The notes: generated from the sequence alone by a model not told the origin. DNA of 64,000 bases from Lineus longissimus (GCF_910592395.1 NC_088313.1:6328501-6392500), one strand, 5' to 3'; positions 42,753 to 55,273 are shown, counted from the first letter of the stretch. Made by a program: numbers and translations.

Positions 42753-43778
42753 TATGGCAAGCCGTTCGTTCAATAATTAAGAAAACCTAGTTTTATTGAA
42801 AAAAAAACTTGTTTTCTTCTTAAAAAACTTAGTTTCATGTTTTCTTCCATGAAACTAGGTTTTCTTGCAAGAAGCATAAGTTGATTAAAAAAACCTAGTT
42901 TTCTTTTTAAAAACCTGGTTTTTTAACAAGATAACTTGGTATTTAAAACCTAGTTTTCTTTTAAAAAACCTGGTTTTTTAACAAGATAACTTGGTTTTTA
43001 AAATCAACCTATGCTTCTTCCAAGAAAATCTAGTTTCATGGAAGAAAACTATGTTTTGTGGAATAAAACAAGGTTATATGCATTCCTTTTTAAAAACCAA
43101 GTTTTTAATGAAAAAGACCAGGTTATTTTCAAAACCTAGTCTTTTTACCTCGTCCCGGACTGGCCCAAGCATGGCAGGGGAGAGGTTGGACTATGCTTAC
43201 CCGGGTTAGCAACTCGGGTTACGGATTTCCTCAGACCTAGCAGGTACGCCCTATTACGCTTACTCGGGTAAACTAACGTGGATCGCCAATCTCGCCCCAA
43301 AGGAGCCACGCGAGTGCTAAGGTAAAAAGACTAGGTTGTTTCGAAACCAGGTTTTCTTCTTTCGAAACTAGGTTTTCTTCTTAAAAAACCAAGTTTCATG
43401 GAAAAACACCATGTTTTCTTCAACGAAACTAGTTTTTTTTTGAAGAAAACCAGGTTTTTATGAAAAAAAACTAGGTTGTTTTAATCATTAGTCAAATTGC
43501 TGGATGAAAACATCTTTTTTCTTTTTTCGAAGCTTGGTTTTGAAGAGAAATCATGGAACCTACACTTTATCAAAAAAGAATATGATATTTTTAAAAAACC
43601 TAGTTTTATGGAAGAAAACCTAGTTTTCTTGTTACAAACACACTTTTCGGGAAGAAAACCATGTTTTCTTCTTAAAAAACCTGCTTTTCTTCCCTGAAAC
43701 TAAGTTTTTTAAGAAGAAAACCAGTTTTTTTTCAATAAAACTAGGTTTTCTTAATTATTGGACGAACGGCTTGCCATA
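42753..43778. mobile_element. Foldback element with 6-bp TSD in GPCR B intron 1
   Basis: It is flanked by GGCGTC at 42747-42752 and 43779-43784; copy A carries this hexamer once at the matching place (GACGCC in its orientation). The ends TATGGCAAGCCGTTCGT and its inverse lead into long arms built of degenerate AAAACCTAGTTTTCTT units that are themselves nearly palindromic. A non-repeated core of about 175 bp (about 43150-43325) is bracketed by CTAGTCTTTTTACC and GGTAAAAAGACTAG. There is no transposase. Confidence 0.88.
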
Positions 43779-45368
43779 GGCGTCATGCCGGGTACTTTTT
43801 TTCTGATAATTGTTTTTAACCAAAACACGTGATATGCCTGTACCACTACTTCTATAATGTCCCATTGGTAAGCACAGCAAGGTTCACGATCGAGTTACCA
43901 GTACGTATGTTGCATGCGAGTACGCCCGGATGAGTCGTTCGGTAACCATCTGTGGAAATCGAAAATTAAGTGGCAGGCTTGCTGGCTAGTCCATCATATA
44001 CTTACTGGAACTGAAACTCCGTGTAAGTGGATTTCATCCAATTTTTCTTTATGAAATTGACAACTGTTATTATCAAAAGTATGGCATCGGCAATTGCCAT
44101 GCCAGCCATGTAAACGCATGTCGAAAACCTTCTGTTCTCCTTCAACAAGCTGATCAAAAGGGAGAGAATATTACCAGGGATGCCTAGAACATTTGTTCCT
44201 ATCCATACGTATTTTGTCAGAATTTCTAAAGCAGAGAGCATGAGCGCACTTTCACGTGGTGGTTTTGTTTGGTCTGTCGTCCAGATAACCGGTGCAATGT
44301 GAAGCACTGTATATGTTTGTTTGCTGTGTCCGTGAAGCACTGTTGTACTGTTGCTCATACCTGCCATTTTCAAAATCAACAGGCGTCGTCGTTGTTTGTT
44401 GACACTAAATTTGGACCAATGTGGCTCATTAAACCAATTTTCACTATTTCATATAAATACACGGGAACACTAGTATACAAAACTGCCTGAAATAGGGTTT
44501 ATACACACGTCCTTGTACTTATAGTACATAAGATACCTGTCATGTTGCTTCCAAATTAATGATCTCGTCTGCAAAAAAAGCAGTACATGTACTTCAAGAC
44601 GATTTCCTAAAATTACAGTTTCCTCCTCGATCTCTTATGATGAATTGGCGACATGTACATTAGAACGTATTTGCAAATAAATGGTGGACATATGGAGGAA
44701 AATCATAATAGTCCCGTTTCTTTATCTAAACCATAATTACGCTGATGTTGCTCTAAAACTAGTTGCTCGCGGACTCGTTGAGTTTGGAACGGCCATGCAA
44801 AATAACAAACAGAAGACATTCCACGTAAAAAAATCCTCCAAAAATGTTTATACGTTTCTTCGTTACGATTTTTCCTCAGTTCCGTAAACATGTCCATGCA
44901 CAATATTTGCAAGATTTGGTGGTGCGTTTTAAAACCATGCGATAAGTTTTAGACCCTTCCCATAGGTTTTGCTTTGAAAAATTGTAAATTGTCCATGCGC
45001 TGCTGCAAACACAGTCATAATGTTGTCGATGAAAACCCACTTCCGTTCTACCCAGTCGTCCTCGCCTCGAATTACGTTCAGAAGGAAAAAAAACGGCAAC
45101 CATTTGATGGCTCTCTTGATTATCAAAATAGGAACCATGAAATATCGGCTCTTACATGTACATGTAATTATCTTTTTTCACATTGTGTAACTTCATTTTG
45201 TGGTTTCGCAATTATGCATTGTATCTATTGCATTTTGTAAAATGTGGAGGGAAGATACTGACGAGTGTAGCATATTTAACATATTGGATGTCAGTAAATA
45301 TTTCGTTGAAAACTAAGAGATGAACTCTGTGGTCCAACATTGTCCAATGACGTATAATTTCCGTTTTT

Positions 45369-45419
45369 AGCTCACCTCTTAGCAGAGGTGAGCTTATCCC
45401 ATACCGTGGCGTCCGTCGT

Positions 45420-45460
<41 letters not shown>

Positions 45461-46410
45461 CGTCGTCGTCCGTCGTCCGTTAGCAGGGCACGTTTCGTAA
45501 CTGTTAGAGCTATTGAGTTGAAACTTGGTACACATGTACCCTTATGTAATGACACGTTGGAGACCAAGTTTTGGTCCGATTCGTTTCATGGTTTGGCCAC
45601 CAGGGGGCCAAACGTTAAAAGTGAAAATATGCAATATCTCCCTTAATAGTAGTCGGGAAATTTTGAAAAAAATATGGTAGGTACTTCTAGCAAAGGTGCA
45701 TCATATATCCTCCGGGTTTTTGATTTGACCTCCTTTTCAAGGTCACAGAGGTCAAAGTTTGCTGATTCATTGAACAGTAGCATGTTTCCTATCTATTTTA
45801 GCTAGAAGGTTTTAAACCAGTGTGGACATGTATCTGGGGATTCTCTATACCACCCCTAAAATTTCGGCCGTTCGGACATCAAATATGGCAGCCATCTTGA
45901 AAAATAAACACAGTACTATTACTCCGAAACTAATGATCGGATTGCAACCAAATTTGATCTGGATGTTTATCTATGTACTCTCTACTAAATCCTTGATTTT
46001 TTATCAAATGTGATAGCCAATATGGGTGCCAGGCGGGCATCTTGAAAAAATCTTAGTTTGTCCAAAGTTAAAATGTTTGATTGCTCGTTTAATAGTGGTC
46101 TGATTTTCATAACATTTTTATGGTAGGTACTCCTAGCAAGGATACATCACATATCATACGGGTTTTTGATTTGACCTACTTTTCAAGGTCACAGAGGTCA
46201 AATGGTGTAAATTGGCCGTTAGGATGTAACGATGGCACGTTTCTAAACTGCAATGACTATTGATCCCAAATTTAGTACACATTTACCTCTTAGTCAGGTG
46301 ATCTCAGGGACCGAAGTTTGGTCCAATATGATTCACCACTTGACCACCATGTACCCCTTGGTCAGGTTATCTCAGGTACTGAAGTTTGGTGCGATCTGAT
46401 TTGCCGTTTG
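45369..46410 (+). repeat. Hairpin-and-(GTC)n dispersed repeat, copy 3
   Basis: Hairpin at 45369-45394, (GTC)n at about 45415-45475, then the first module to about 45755. Less similar DNA follows (about 45760-46190), then another GGCACGTTTC module from about 46232 to 46410. The inner junction with unique GPCR upstream sequence (CCGTTTTTAGCTCACC) matches copy 2. Confidence 0.75.
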
Positions 46411-46419
46411 GCCTCCATA

Positions 46420-48133
46420 GGTAAGTATGAACTAACAAAATGGCCATTTCTTGTAAGGAAATGGGCAGTTTGTTTGATTCTTCATTCACGTGGACGGGCC
46501 GAATAGTGACCAAACACATTGGGCAATCACTTCTTGCCGGTGCTATCTCCCTGATACATTACACCCGTACAGTGGTCTACTGCCACCTCATTTGCCTATT
46601 GTTTGCCTCCAACCAAATCGACCTTTTTCATGTTTTTCTAAACGAATTTGTTTTAATGTCGTCAGTTCCTATTGCAAGTAGTTTTCTTGAAAAGTAATAA
46701 ATTAGGCAGCCGCTTAGATATAACTGCGATGTAATGTCACTGCTAGGAAGACTGCCAAACGATATGGGCTATCGATAAAACAACTCTCTCTCTCCTCTGC
46801 TTTTGAGGCCAACCATGTACCTATACTTAACTGCTTTTTTCCCAGTCTATTGTGTATGTTACGGAAGATAATTTTATCTGTATGATTCACGAGGAAAATA
46901 GCATTCGACAGAAAAAAGGACAAAGGCCGATCCTGAATGCAGTAAAAAAATTGTCGGGTCTTGTTTAACAGTCTACCCACTAACTCATATTCTTCATTCC
47001 AAAGGCTATTGTTCATGATGAATATAGTGTGGAGTGACCACTTTTCGATGTGAATATTATGAGAAAAATATCATGTCGTATGTCATCGACCGACACACCA
47101 AACGTTTTAGAATAAATTCATTTTTCAAGCGGGGGCATGTTGATACGACCTTCCAATTTTCCCGCGGAAAACAAACTGAAACAATTTTAAGTGACTGTAT
47201 TCATTTAGCTTTATCAGCTTGCAAGAAACGAGAACGGCGTGATGACCCCATCCCCATCCCCACCCCCACTAGTACCGCCACCATCACCACCGCCACCATA
47301 CAACGAAACGGTGCTAAACCAAGAACGACGACGACTAACGACGGACACTGTCCTATTTTACAGACTCGATCACCGAAGCAAAGTGAAAACAAAGTTTTGG
47401 GCTAAACTTTCTAGAGTCTGTTTCAGTAACTACAAATATCAATAATTAGTGCAGCATCCATGTTTGAGGTCTTATGATCTTAAAATCAGCCGTCCATGAC
47501 CGTGTAAACTTATTGGTGCTGGAAAAATGAATTCGGCCCTTTTGGCGATAATGATGGAATACGATGTTAACCCAAGAAAAACGTCGTCGTTTCGCTGACT
47601 GTCGGGCACTTGCAAAAATGACCCACCACGCAGCATCTGTAGTATTGCTTGATATACCAACTCGTAATGTCAAACGATTGCTACATAAGGCGCCAGAATG
47701 AGAGAGAAGAGCGGCTAGCAAAATTGAACTGCGCCCATAATATCCATCATGCGATTTGAAATCAATTAGTAATTTTAAACATTTCACACAAAATCTAATA
47801 CTCTTACGGTTGCTTTGTTAACGCTTGGTATGCGTGGTATTTCAAATTTATTTGATAGGAAATAACTCCTTTACATAATGTGGATTGCATTGTAGGAAGA
47901 CTGTTATCATTAATTCCTTCCCCTTAGCACCCAGTCCTTGTTGGGCTTGCTAGCCGTTCAATTCCACAATTTGAATTTGTGATATGTTTGCCAAATATGT
48001 ATGGCACCAAACCGGATGAGAAAACAAGTCGGAAAGAAACAGAAATCATCCGTTACATGTCAAAGCAAGGTGATTTTACATAATGTGCATGTACATCATG
48101 ACACGTTTCCTGAGGATTGCAGCATTATAGGGC
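46420..48133. other. No supported gene; simple repeats
   Basis: Short ORFs only. A CCCCATCCCCACCCCCACTA / CACCACCGCC simple repeat lies at about 47247-47300. The last part is the 3' flank of GPCR C. Confidence 0.4.
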
Positions 48134-51100
48134 CTACTTAGTTTTTATGTTCACCTGCTTCTTTCGCCATCGAAGTAGTTTTATGACGTCGGCACGATAT
48201 TTTTTTCCTCCCCCGATGCAATAAAGGTAAAATGTACTTGAGAAATTGATAAACCAAAGGTTGAAAAATCCAAAATACTGCAATTTGTATCTTACTGTCC
48301 AATAATTATCATTAAAGTCGTAAAGACGCTGTAAAACAGGAATACCAAGAACCAAATCGTAAAGACGGTGCGGAAGTGACGTCACGACATAAGCAATACA
48401 GACGAAAATTAACATCCGGGTCAGGTGATGCGTCTCTCTTTCCTGTGACAAGGCAACACCCATTTCCTTACGGTTTTTCGTTGCAGTATTTAGCGTTACT
48501 ATGATCCAAATATTGCAGGAAACAATGATGAGAAATGGTATCAAAGTACCACCAACAAGATTGTACAAAATACTTATAGTTTCAAGTGCTGGATGACCGG
48601 GAATTGTCACCTTTAGGATGCCATTAAATGCTGTAAGACATAAGAAACAAATGAGAAACAAAATTAATGGTGATGGTGATGATGATGATGATGATGATTA
48701 TGATTATGACTATGATAACAACGCGGATACAATGACGATAATGATAATGAACGGGACGACAATAAATGAGGCTGAAGATGATGATACCAAAATATTTTAG
48801 TATGCTGACATTCGTTCCGGGATAGCGCATACCAAGCAATGATTCATCCTCGTAGTCTACACTTACTCTAATTCTCGTGCACTCAAACTCGCGGCGTTCT
48901 AATGTGCGAGTAATTAGACTGTTTAATACATGTATAATCAATGGTGATGCAATTCTGAGGTACCCTTAGCGCGAGAAAGAGAAAATGGCATGCCGACAAA
49001 TTCTAGGAATTTTTTTTTTCTCGAAACGATGTTGAAAATCCCCTACACTAAGAATGGGGTAAATGAGAATCGCCAAAGCATCATTACACCAACTCGTCGA
49101 TGATTTCACAAAGTGGCCAATGTGCAAATTGAGTAAACAGCGCCATCTGCGTTGCAGTAGCCATGTCTACTTACACACCGATTATCATGGTGATGTTCAA
49201 AGCCAATTCTGTAACTCTTTACCCTCTATTCATGCATTTCCTGCCATTATACTCTTTCATGTGTAATTCACTGAGATAATCAAACTATACGGAATCTTTA
49301 AATGGAGTTTTCTCAAAATAAAAAAACCCTGCTGATTGGTCACTTCGTAGATCATCGACCGTGTTTCACTTTTATGGAAGCGTCTGGGAAAAAAATTGTG
49401 AGCTGTCTGATGTCGCCAAATTGACTGGTTAAACCCCCACCTTGGCTATAAAAGGAGCTCATTGGCCAAGATGGCCGTGATGTCATCTGGAACAGTTTTT
49501 GAAACCAGAAGAAATGAAAAAGCTCCAGGAAATTTTTACAGTACTCATTTTATCAGTTATAACAAATTACCAGATTTGGCAGAGATATTTATGAATATTC
49601 AGAGAAAGCAAATATGTGATCATTTTATAAATACGGCCCTTGGTTTTAATGGAATTAAGGGTAGAAAATTCGAAAATTTCAATATATTTTGTCAGTTTGG
49701 AATATTCCATATGAATTTGTAGGGATGGTGAGGTTTTGCCTCCATGGTAACCATTTGTTTACAACATGGCCGCATATGCTCATTGATGTTCAGAAACTTG
49801 CATTCTATTTTACGGGTCATGCTGTTAGTAGCTATGAAACTAAACTGTAATGTACTTACATAAAAGATGAATTACTGTTTCATTTGAAACTAATCCAAAT
49901 TCCATAGATTAGTATCCACAACAATTTATAGGCATGTATAATTCCATAGTAATAACTATCTGTCAGAATTTCACAATTTTCCTCACACTAGTAATGTCTA
50001 AATATAAGTTTTCCTGGCTATACTGCTTATCAAATATTTCTACATTCCAATATGACAAAATACTAAAGTACATGCATGTATCCCAATGATCATATAAATG
50101 TTATCACCAAAAACAGTGTCCAACATATGGAACATTAGGTAAGTTTGGATAGAGACCCCTCACAAGATTCAACACACAATCAGGCATAACTTCTCTATGC
50201 TGCACTACAACAGTCTGATCAACTTCCAAACGATGCATCATCAAAGCTTTCTTTCTCAGATATCTTTTTTTCTTCCAAGCACTTTTATAATGCATCACTC
50301 CCCAGAATTTCTTATACCGAATCTTCCGCAGCGAATTGTTTTGTTTTCGAGGAACCTGTCCATTTCCAAGCCATTGTTGATGAACTGTAGCAATGCAGGG
50401 CTTTAGAAAACAGTTGGAACATTGCCCTTCCTCATCATCACTGAAGGAGACATCTTCATCATTGTTCCCTGGCTGGTGGATTTGGATGTGGTCATCATCA
50501 TCATCACAATCACCATTCTGGGCTGGAGGGTTGTCTTGGACCGAATGCGAGACCGAATGAGGCAGAGATGGGTGGTTATCATTGCTGGCACTGCCACTTG
50601 GAACTGCTTCTTCTTGTACTGGATCCTCATCACGGTTTACCATTGGCAACACAAAGACATTTTTTTCTGTTTCTATTTCTTTCAAATCCCAGTCAAAATG
50701 GTTGAAATAATTTTGTATGCATTGCACTTGAAAATCTGATAACATGAATGTCCTTGCTATTTGATTTTCCTCGTCACCCATCTTTACAAGCAGAAGCTTC
50801 CAAGAGAAATGAATGTCTTGGCCCAGAAATACACTCACTTTTCACTTGCAACTAACACAGGATAGGACAGAGTCCCACTGAACTTTCAAATGATTGATCT
50901 GGTTGATGACAGATTTAGATATTTTAGAAGCTTCTCTTCCTGGTTTCATGACTTAGGGTCAGACTTATGTCAAGATCAAAGCATTCCAAGCTTCTGTTGA
51001 GGAAGAACAGTTGCGACAAGGTCATTGAAAGTGCTATTCACCCAACTGTTGACAGTATGTTTCTAGGAAAGTGACACAAGTTTATACCAGGACAGCCTAA

Positions 51101-54100
51101 TATTCAAGTGGGGGTGGTAGGAAAAGACAACTAGCTCTCATTCAACCAAAGAAACAGAGAATATTATAGCAGCATCCCCTTCTTGTTAAAATGGCATATG
51201 TTCAGAGATTTAAAGATTTGCAGCAAAGAAGTCGAAAACCATCTCCTTCTGATTCATCTGAAAAAGTCCGCGAACGCAGTCAAGTTAGAAAAGAAAAAGG
51301 CCGTGTGATTAGGGGGCAAATCGAATATGGTGTGGACTCTGATGAGAAAAAGGTTCTGCTTCAGAATAAGCTGGATATGGTCAAGTCCTATCTTGGTGAT
51401 GGAAAAGTATCTCGTTCAAGCAATTACCAAGCGCTAGAGACCGTCTTCAACTTTTTCATAGCTAATAACCTACCTAGTCCTACTGGAGATGGTGAAAATG
51501 AGATACAAACAGGGATTACCCCAACTCCAGTTTATCAGCACTGTGCCAAAGAAGACACCAATGAGGATATATTTCTTACAACAATGTCGGCTCTGAAAAA
51601 CCTAACTGGCCACATCCAAGAGCATTCCCAAAAGTGCCCTTCAAAGCTTGAATTGACTCAAACGGAAAGAAAAGGACATGTTGCAATGTGCCAGCTAAAT
51701 TGCAAAGATGTGACAGGACATAAGTTTAATTGGAATTCGTCTCCCTACATTGGAAGTACTATCACCCCAAGATTTCTTGTGAACTATCGAGTAGGACATG
51801 GATACTTTTCTTCAGGAATGCTTCATGCAAATTATGTGAAATTTTGTGAAGCTGCAAATGTTGGTGTAATGAGGGATTTCTACCTCAATTCTATGATGGA
51901 TATGTATGCCCAAGAAGTAGGAAAATTAGCTGAACTTTCTTGCAAAGCTGCAGTTGAGGAGGAAAGGGGTGATGGGGAAACAGTTGAATTTTTCCTCCAC
52001 CCATGACGTGCATCTGATAAGATGTCATTTTTCACCGATGTTGTGTTTCTTGGCCATGGGACTCACAAATGCATAAGGCTAGAGTTGGTGACCAAAATGG
52101 AGGATAAATGTTCCCAAAGGCATGAAATGGTTGGAGTCAAAAAGTTCTATAAATGGGCAGATGAGAACAATGTAAAGATAAACATTCAAGGGCATGATAG
52201 GAATACGTCAATTAACAAATTTCTTCGTGATAAGAGACCAGAGGTCCACAATACAAATGACACTTGGCATGTTTCAAAAGAGGTGGGCAAAGCTATGACC
52301 AAAATATCCAAGGGTGCCAAATATAAACACGGAAAGACATGGCATGAGGAACTGCCAGATAAAAGTGCTTCGGTGAAAACTCATTTTTATTGGGCAATGA
52401 AAACGTGTGGGGAGTCCGAAGTGAAATTGTTGGCATCATTAGATACAATTGTCGACCATTACTGTGACATTCATACGAATTGCAGCAGTGAATCCCGATG
52501 CAAAAAGGACCCACAATATATTCCATCAAAGATAGTACTTGAAAGTGATATAGCGAAACAGATGCTGACGAATATGATAAGATCAACCCCTATTTATAAG
52601 AATCCAAAGGATTATATACTCTGCCGTGATACCCATTATGTTGAAAGTTTCAACAATGCAATGCTACAATATCATGACAAACGAATTTCATATGGACACA
52701 TAAACTAAAGACTAAGGTCAGATTTGTCAGTGTTAGACTGGAATGAACATGTGGATAGAAAATTCACTTCGGTGAGATTGGTTGAGGATGCTGCCAACCC
52801 AAGACGAAAGTCAGGATTCAAAGTTCTGTGCAAGAAATCTTACAACTTCAAACAGGATATCTGGGATTCTTGTATGGAGCGACTCTACCTATAGAAAATG
52901 GTACGTCCCAATTTTTCTTCTAAGCGAGTGCTGTTTTTAGGTCACCTGGTGGAACTAATTATCTTCCTCTTCGAGCCCAGGGCTCGGGAGTTGGGGGTTT
53001 AATGCATAAGCATTTTATTAATCGTGTTTACCTCAAACCAAACCATGAGGCACCCCCCGAGCAAAATTACGATATTGACGTTGTGATATTAATGATGCCA
53101 TCTCTAAACTCGATTATATATTCCAGTTTCAATTCGCTGTGCTACACGAAGTCGCTGACGGTACTCGTGGTACTCATTGACTCTGGAAACCCCTTCGACC
53201 GGCAGTATTGTGGAATTCCTGGCCAAAGACCCATCGCTCTATATGTGCAATCCTCAATCAAAATTCGTACTCGCCGGGTATATATAGTTTTATGTGTTTT
53301 ATTATTATGGGTTTATTGGGATTTTGTGTCCTTTGAGTGACACTGTGACTGTTTTCACCTACCCTTGTATGCAATGAAAATATGAATGTTGATGACCAGG
53401 ACAGCCCCAGCGCTGACGGCCACTGCTCTCCACGCGTTGGATGTGGTACATCTTTGCTTGGCCGAGAGGGGGAATCTGACAACAATAAGACGATCAACGG
53501 ACATCATGGCGAGGAAGAGGCCGGAGAGAATGGCCATGGAGTATCCTATGTAGTATATCCATCTGAGACAGAAAGAGGAGTTATATGAGATGGGTTTTAA
53601 CACGGTTCAATATTTTGTCATCATCCTCTTCTCTTGGTGGTAAAGTCCTGATATACAGATTTTTTTCTACCCTAATATTAAATCTCATAATCATTTTTAA
53701 AAAGCCCCTGAGAAAATGCAGGAAGAACAACTGCGAAGAGCGGCTGTTCAGATTACATAACACACCCACATGTGCTGTACATGTATAATACAATGAAGCA
53801 GATTTTTAATCAGTTCAATACATTTAAACTTTCAAACGTGTTGGTCGAGCTTGTTGTGTCTATAACAAGGTGTTTCGCATAGTGGTTTTGTTTGTGAAAC
53901 TTATTATTTATACCTGTGGGAGGGGATGGGGGGGGGGGGGGGAGAGCATAATTGATAACAGCAATCAACAATCGCAGTGCGGAAGAGATAACACGTGTGT
54001 TTTCATGTGTATTTTCATCCGTCGGCAGAATAACGATTGTTTGGATCACTTTGCTAGAACATTGATGAAGTTCCTAGAATTCAATGCTTGCCAAGCTCTG

Positions 54101-55273
54101 ATTAGGTGCTTCGGTCCCAACCGCCTCAATATGCGTTTGAATGGTATCCTGTTAACTAGGGGTTAGGAATATCGACAGGCGAAGTGTTTTGAAAAGCTCT
54201 AGTATTACGATGATAGATTTGAAGAACAAGACACCGAACCTTGTAAATGATACAGGTTGTTGGATTTTTACTCATTTACTCCTGAAGTAAAATAGGCAAA
54301 ACCATTGAGAGGAATGATGAAAGGCTCAACAAAATACGTTTATGCCCAATATATAGCGTAACGAGTCGTTGGATGGCATTACTAAAACACGGAATTCCGT
54401 GGATTTCCGCGGATTACGGAAGCGAGCTCATTTCCGAAATTCCTATGAGCTATTGCACACACGCGGCAGGGCTGTATTCGTTGCCACAGGCGATTGAGAG
54501 ATTGTACAGGTCCTTGGCTTCCCCCACAGGCCGTCTACAGTCACAATCCTTGATCCGTTCCGTAATCCTCGGATATCTCCGCGGAATTCCGTGTTTTAGT
54601 AATGCCGGTGTGACAGCGGATATAGTCCCCCTGGAGTCATAGTCCGGTAGCATTGTATTTGATCAATTAAGCAGCATGATCTATTGTACCGCTAACCCTA
54701 ACCAAAACATTTAGCAATGCGGGCTATTGTTACACGGACTATCAGCCCTAGGACTACTATCCCTTGCACACCTGTCTTTGGAGGCATCAGCGCGCGTCTC
54801 TGGAAGGCTCCCAATCGAGTCACCAGTGCGTAATTGGCATACAGGTATGTACGCCCGGGTGAGTCGTTAGGGAAACCTGTATTGTTAAGGTGACCGAGTT
54901 TGTATACCTACTGGAATTGAAACTCTGTAAATTCTCTGAGCATCCAATTAGATTCTGTGAATGTCACAACTGTTATTATCAGAGTGATGTTGTCGACGAT
55001 TGCCATACCAGCCATGTAGATACAAGTCGAAAATTTTCTATTTTCTTTTAACATGCTGATGAAGAGACATAATATATTGCCAGGGATACCAAGAACACTT
55101 GTCACTATCCAAAAGTGTTTAACCAACACATCCAAAAGAAGGAGCATAACATCCATTACTTCCGACTGCATTGATTGTTCCGTCCTCCAAACTACCGATG
55201 TAACGTAAAAGACAGTAGTGCTACTGTTACCCTTCATTATTGCATTTCGTAGTATTTGTTCCATAACGAACAT
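48134..55273 (-). CDS. Rhodopsin-like GPCR, copy C (three exons, intact)
   Basis: Exons 55273-54912, 53562-53363 and 48630-48134 (362+200+497 = 1059 nt, 352 residues) join in the same phases as copies A and B with GT-AG sites (CCA|GTAGGT, CTCAG|A, G|GTAGGT, TTACAG|CA). TM1 is SVLGIPGNILCLFISM. TM2 is MAGMAIVDNITLII. TM3 ends MMSVDRLIVV. TM5 is GTLIPFLIIVSCNIWII. TM6 is MLIFVCIAYVVTSLPHRLY. TM7 is NFSSTFYLYC, again without NP. It diverges most in the N-terminus and has a longer basic tail (WRKKQVNIKTK). Intron 2 (4.7 kb) carries the Kolobok-like element and intron 1 a small MITE. No disabling change was seen. Confidence 0.85.
50104..50838 (-). CDS. Transposon-associated acidic/cysteine protein
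   Basis: This 244-codon frame is divergent from the transposase. An acidic middle (DDDDDH, DEDVSFSDDEEG) precedes CSNCFLKPCIATVHQQWLG, a compact CxxC...C cluster likely to bind zinc. A basic KKFWGVMHYKSAWKKKRYL stretch follows, then REVMPDCVLNLVRGLYPN and a final GHCFW. Such a domain occurs in uncharacterised invertebrate proteins, often repeat-linked, but I do not recognise a named function. The position 350 bp from the transposase suggests a second gene of the same element. Confidence 0.5.
   Translation of the reverse strand: MSVFLGQDIHFSWKLLLVKMGDEENQIARTFMLSDFQVQCIQNYFNHFDWDLKEIETEKNVFVLPMVNRDEDPVQEEAVPSGSASNDNHPSLPHSVSHSVQDNPPAQNGDCDDDDDHIQIHQPGNNDEDVSFSDDEEGQCSNCFLKPCIATVHQQWLGNGQVPRKQNNSLRKIRYKKFWGVMHYKSAWKKKRYLRKKALMMHRLEVDQTVVVQHREVMPDCVLNLVRGLYPNLPNVPYVGHCFW
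51191..52894 (+). pseudogene. Kolobok-like DDE transposase with two in-frame stops
   Basis: One frame of 568 codons runs from the ATG at 51191 to TAG at 52892-52894, interrupted only by TGA at 52004-52006 and TAA at 52706-52708. The N-terminal third carries charged helices; later come FLVNYRVGHGYFSSGMLHANY, INIQGHDRNTSINKFLRDKRP (second catalytic Asp candidate), NDTWHVSKEVGKAM, THFYWAMKTCGE, HYVESFNNAMLQYHDKRISYG (Glu candidate) and SDLSVLDWNEHVDRK. This order matches Kolobok transposases as I know them. The usual first-Asp segment should lie around codons 260-285, where one of the stops falls. Confidence 0.75.
54375..54606. mobile_element. MITE in GPCR C intron 1
   Basis: The ends GGCATTACTAAAACACGGAA and the reverse complement at 54587-54606 extend inward through ATTCCG(T/C)GGA and GGATTACGGAA. 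It is 232 bp long and non-coding. No clear target-site duplication was seen by eye. Confidence 0.75.

Larger units (their letters stand above)
38402..44367 (-). pseudogene. Rhodopsin-like GPCR, copy B, exon 2 split by a transposon
   Basis: Exon 1 is 44367-44006. Exon 2 is in two parts, 42061-42020 and 40981-40816 (the 8-bp target CCGGAGAG is present on both sides). Exon 3 is 38868-38402, exactly as long as in copy A. Splice sites match copy A (CCA|GTAAGT, A|GTAAGT, TTTCAG|AA). The protein is close to copy A (TM1 GIPGNILSLLISLL, SVDRLIVV, NFASTFYLYC), with changes such as LAIPV preceded by FA instead of LV. The 1038-bp insertion in TM3 introduces foreign sequence, so a normal receptor cannot be made unless the insert is removed. 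Exons 1 and 3 otherwise look open. Confidence 0.85.
38330..45660 (-). repeat. Right arm of GPCR inverted duplication
   Basis: Inverted, diverged counterpart of 29060-34290. It is about 2 kb longer because of at least three transposon insertions (39391-40223, 40982-42019, 42753-43778). Its outer end runs through the same dispersed repeat as the left arm and diverges after TATGGTAGGTA near 45680. Confidence 0.85.
49433..52998 (+). mobile_element. Kolobok-like DNA transposon in GPCR C intron 2
   Basis: TTAA lies at 49429-49432 and 52999-53002. The bases inside are ACCCCCA on the left and its complement TGGGGGT on the right (ACCCCCAC versus ACCCCCAA read inward). The 3566-bp interval encloses a Kolobok-type transposase and a divergent cysteine-containing protein. 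TTAA duplication is the known target of Kolobok and piggyBac. The terminal repeat is only about 7 bp, so the boundaries are a proposal. Confidence 0.6.

Noticed and set aside
45212-45535. Poly-Asp ORF similar to the one at 21.6 kb
   Set aside because: Same microsatellite translated in another frame.
50403-50739. ORFs opposite the transposon-associated acidic protein
   Set aside because: Shadows in other frames of the GAT-rich coding region.
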